A stretch of DNA of 64,000 nucleotides from Haemophilus haemolyticus_L (GTDB taxonomy: Bacteria > Pseudomonadota > Gammaproteobacteria > Enterobacterales > Pasteurellaceae). The stretch covers positions 186,001-250,000 of the forward strand of contig NZ_QQGY01000001.1 of assembly GCF_003490595.1 (NCBI RefSeq), read 5' to 3'. Shown piece after piece: positions 62,643-64,000 of the stretch; within the stretch, counting starts at the first letter, position 1; each line of letters begins with the position of its first letter. The notes below the pieces were generated by a model, which did no database searches, was not told the DNA's origin, and saw only the letters and a program-made list of their open reading frames with translations. The translations under genes were made by a program, and so were the position numbers.

Positions 62643-63401
62643 TTAACTTAACAACGCCTGAGCAGCTGCGATCACAACAGACACAGCTTTTTCTTCCGTT
62701 TGTTTCATTGTTGCTTCATTTGGAATTTCTTGCTGAGTGCGGTTTACAATCACGCCCGCAACCATCCCTGCACGTAAACCTAATGCACTACACATGGTAA
62801 ACAATGTTGATGATTCCATTTCGTAGTTCATCACATTCAAATCTTGCCATTGTTTAAGTAGACCTTGGTAATCACGATATACTTTACCACTATAGGTATC
62901 ATAACGCTCTTGACCTGGATAGAATGTATCAGATGATGCAGTTACGCCTACATAAGGCTCGATACCTTTTGCTTTTGCTGCATTATAAAGTGCGGTTGTA
63001 CATTCAAAGTTTGCTACAGCTGGATATTCTAATGGTGCGAAATGACGGCTTGCGCCATCTAAGCGAACAGAAGCGGTTGTGATAAGAACATCGCCTACAT
63101 TAATGTGCGGTTGAATCGCACCCGTTGTGCCAATACGTAAGAAAGTGCGAACACCAAGTTGAGCAAGTTCTTCCACACAAATTGATGTTGATGGCCCACC
63201 AATACCTGTAGAACATACCACAACAGGTTGTCCATTAAGATAACCTAACCATGAAGTAAATTCACGCGTGCTAGCAAGAAACTCTGGATTATCAAGTTGT
63301 TTCGCAATACGCTCACTGCGGGCAGGATCGCCAGGAACAATAGCTAGTGTTGCCCCTTTTAATTGGGATTTTGTTAGGTTTAGGTGGAATACGTCTGACA
63401 T
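62643..63401 (-). CDS. udp: Uridine phosphorylase
   Basis: 252 residues from the ATG at 63401 (AAGGAGATTTATT RBS); a frame to 63509 adds a non-homologous Phe-rich extension. Purine/uridine phosphorylase fold: VFHLNLTKSQLKGATLAIVP, GDPARSERIA phosphate loop, CSTGIGGPSTSICVEEL, FLRIGTTGAIQPHINVGD, and uracil-specific VMNYEMESSTLFTM. Converts uridine and phosphate to uracil and ribose-1-phosphate. Confidence 0.95.
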   Translation of the reverse strand: MSDVFHLNLTKSQLKGATLAIVPGDPARSERIAKQLDNPEFLASTREFTSWLGYLNGQPVVVCSTGIGGPSTSICVEELAQLGVRTFLRIGTTGAIQPHINVGDVLITTASVRLDGASRHFAPLEYPAVANFECTTALYNAAKAKGIEPYVGVTASSDTFYPGQERYDTYSGKVYRDYQGLLKQWQDLNVMNYEMESSTLFTMCSALGLRAGMVAGVIVNRTQQEIPNEATMKQTEEKAVSVVIAAAQALLS

Positions 63402-63638
63402 AATAAATCTCCTTATTATCATTGAACGTGATGATTTCGCCCTTAGGAAAAATCTTGTTTTAAAGAAAAGAAATAAAACATTTTTAGAAAATTCTGTTTT
63501 CTCTTTCAAACATTTTCATTATTTCCTTTTCATTTTTCTGATAACGAATAATAAGTAAAAAAAGAAGTGCGGTCAAAAAGTTAAACGTTTTCGGTTATAA
63601 TTCCACGTAAATTTTTTCTAGAACAAGCGAAAAATAAA

Positions 63639-64000
63639 ATGAATGCAAAAATTTTAGTTATAAAAGTGGGACAAGTTGAAACCCTAACCTTTTCCGATGG
63701 AAGCCAGTATGAAAGCGCGATTCGTAAAAAAGTTGTGCCATCAGTAAAAATTCATTCTCTTGGTGCGGAAGGAAACGATGTTGGTTTGAAAAAACATCAT
63801 GGTGGTGTAGATAAATCTCTCTTTTTTATGTCGGTCGATTCTTTTAATAAATTAAATGCTTTATTAAATAAAGATTTTTCTTATATGGATACTGCTACAT
63901 ACGGAGAGAATTTTGTCGTGTCAGGCTTGAATGAAGACAATGTCTGCATTGGCGATCGCTATCAAATCGGCTCAACCATTTTAGAAGTATCTCAGCCACG
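63639..64000 (+). CDS. MOSC-domain protein, YiiM-like (cut by window end)
   Basis: The first 120 residues are present from the ATG at 63639. MOSC features: SAIRKKVVPSVKIHSLGAEG, DKSLFFMSVDSF and YGENFVVSGLNEDNVCIGDR. YiiM-type proteins are molybdenum-cofactor enzymes that reduce N-hydroxylated compounds. The GKKHHGGVDK-type stretch (LKKHHGGVDKSL) and YGENF are well kept. The expected active-site cysteine lies further on, outside the window. Confidence 0.8.
   Translation, partial: MNAKILVIKVGQVETLTFSDGSQYESAIRKKVVPSVKIHSLGAEGNDVGLKKHHGGVDKSLFFMSVDSFNKLNALLNKDFSYMDTATYGENFVVSGLNEDNVCIGDRYQIGSTILEVSQP

Overview
The window is chromosomal DNA from a Haemophilus species, most likely the H. influenzae / H. 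haemolyticus group. The evidence is the Pasteurellaceae DNA uptake signal AAGTGCGGT (or ACCGCACTT) scattered through genes and intergenic hairpins, low-GC codon use, a tetranucleotide phase-variable LOS-type glycosyltransferase, and conserved gene blocks (relA-dgkA-mog-glnB; napFDAGHBC; ligA-zipA-cysZ-cysK; sodA next to ccmABCDEF-dsbE-ccmH).

Layout. 1-187: tail of an IS3-family transposase. 188-1921: MerP/MerT-like metal uptake pair and a secreted transglutaminase-like protein, minus strand. 2154-5843: cobalamin-dependent methionine synthase metH. 5893-8652: accessory stretch with an Asn-rich membrane protein, an array of hairpins, a lone AAA/DUF4143-type ATPase and a small lipoprotein. 8701-13248: minus-strand BtuB-F-C-D-like TonB receptor and ABC uptake operon. 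13447-16411: glyQ, a glutaredoxin-like protein, a membrane protein and an agp-type acid phosphatase. 16644-18534: inserted ATPase plus nuclease-like pair, whose last gene runs in frame into glyS (18535-20601). 20659-22123: phase-variable glycosyltransferase, tRNA-Ile2(CAU) and an integrase scar. 22269-30451: relA, dgkA, mog, glnB, perM, priA, trmB, yggL. 30666-36813: periplasmic nitrate reductase operon napFDAGHBC with candidate FNR and NarP sites. 36989-42514: ftsN, proB, folA (with a tandemly duplicated promoter and start region), emrAB. 42593-47729: ligA, zipA, cysZ, cysK. 47871-52975: accessory block with a HEPN-like protein, a YkgJ-like cysteine cluster protein, two large uncharacterised proteins, a WYL-domain regulator and a divergent XRE regulator. 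53111-60900: sodA and the cytochrome c maturation operon, split by a palindromic repeat block. 61008-64000: two small exported proteins, a decayed IS3-family element, udp and the start of a MOSC-domain gene.

How genes work together. The ccm genes supply haem ligation for the c-type cytochromes NapB and NapC, so the nap and ccm loci together support anaerobic nitrate respiration. metH needs cobalamin, and the BtuB-F-C-D-like operon is a plausible route for it, although its substrate is not proven by sequence. cysZ and cysK import sulfate and make cysteine. relA, glnB and mog form a housekeeping cluster.

The best candidates for undescribed biology are three: (1) the ATPase plus PD-(D/E)XK-like pair inserted directly upstream of, and translationally fused to, glyS; (2) the module of a 364-residue and a ~497-residue protein under a WYL regulator, with an HEPN-like protein beside it; (3) the 59-bp tandem duplication that doubles the folA promoter, RBS and start codon. 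Functions assigned to these are inferences from motifs and context; no searches could be run.
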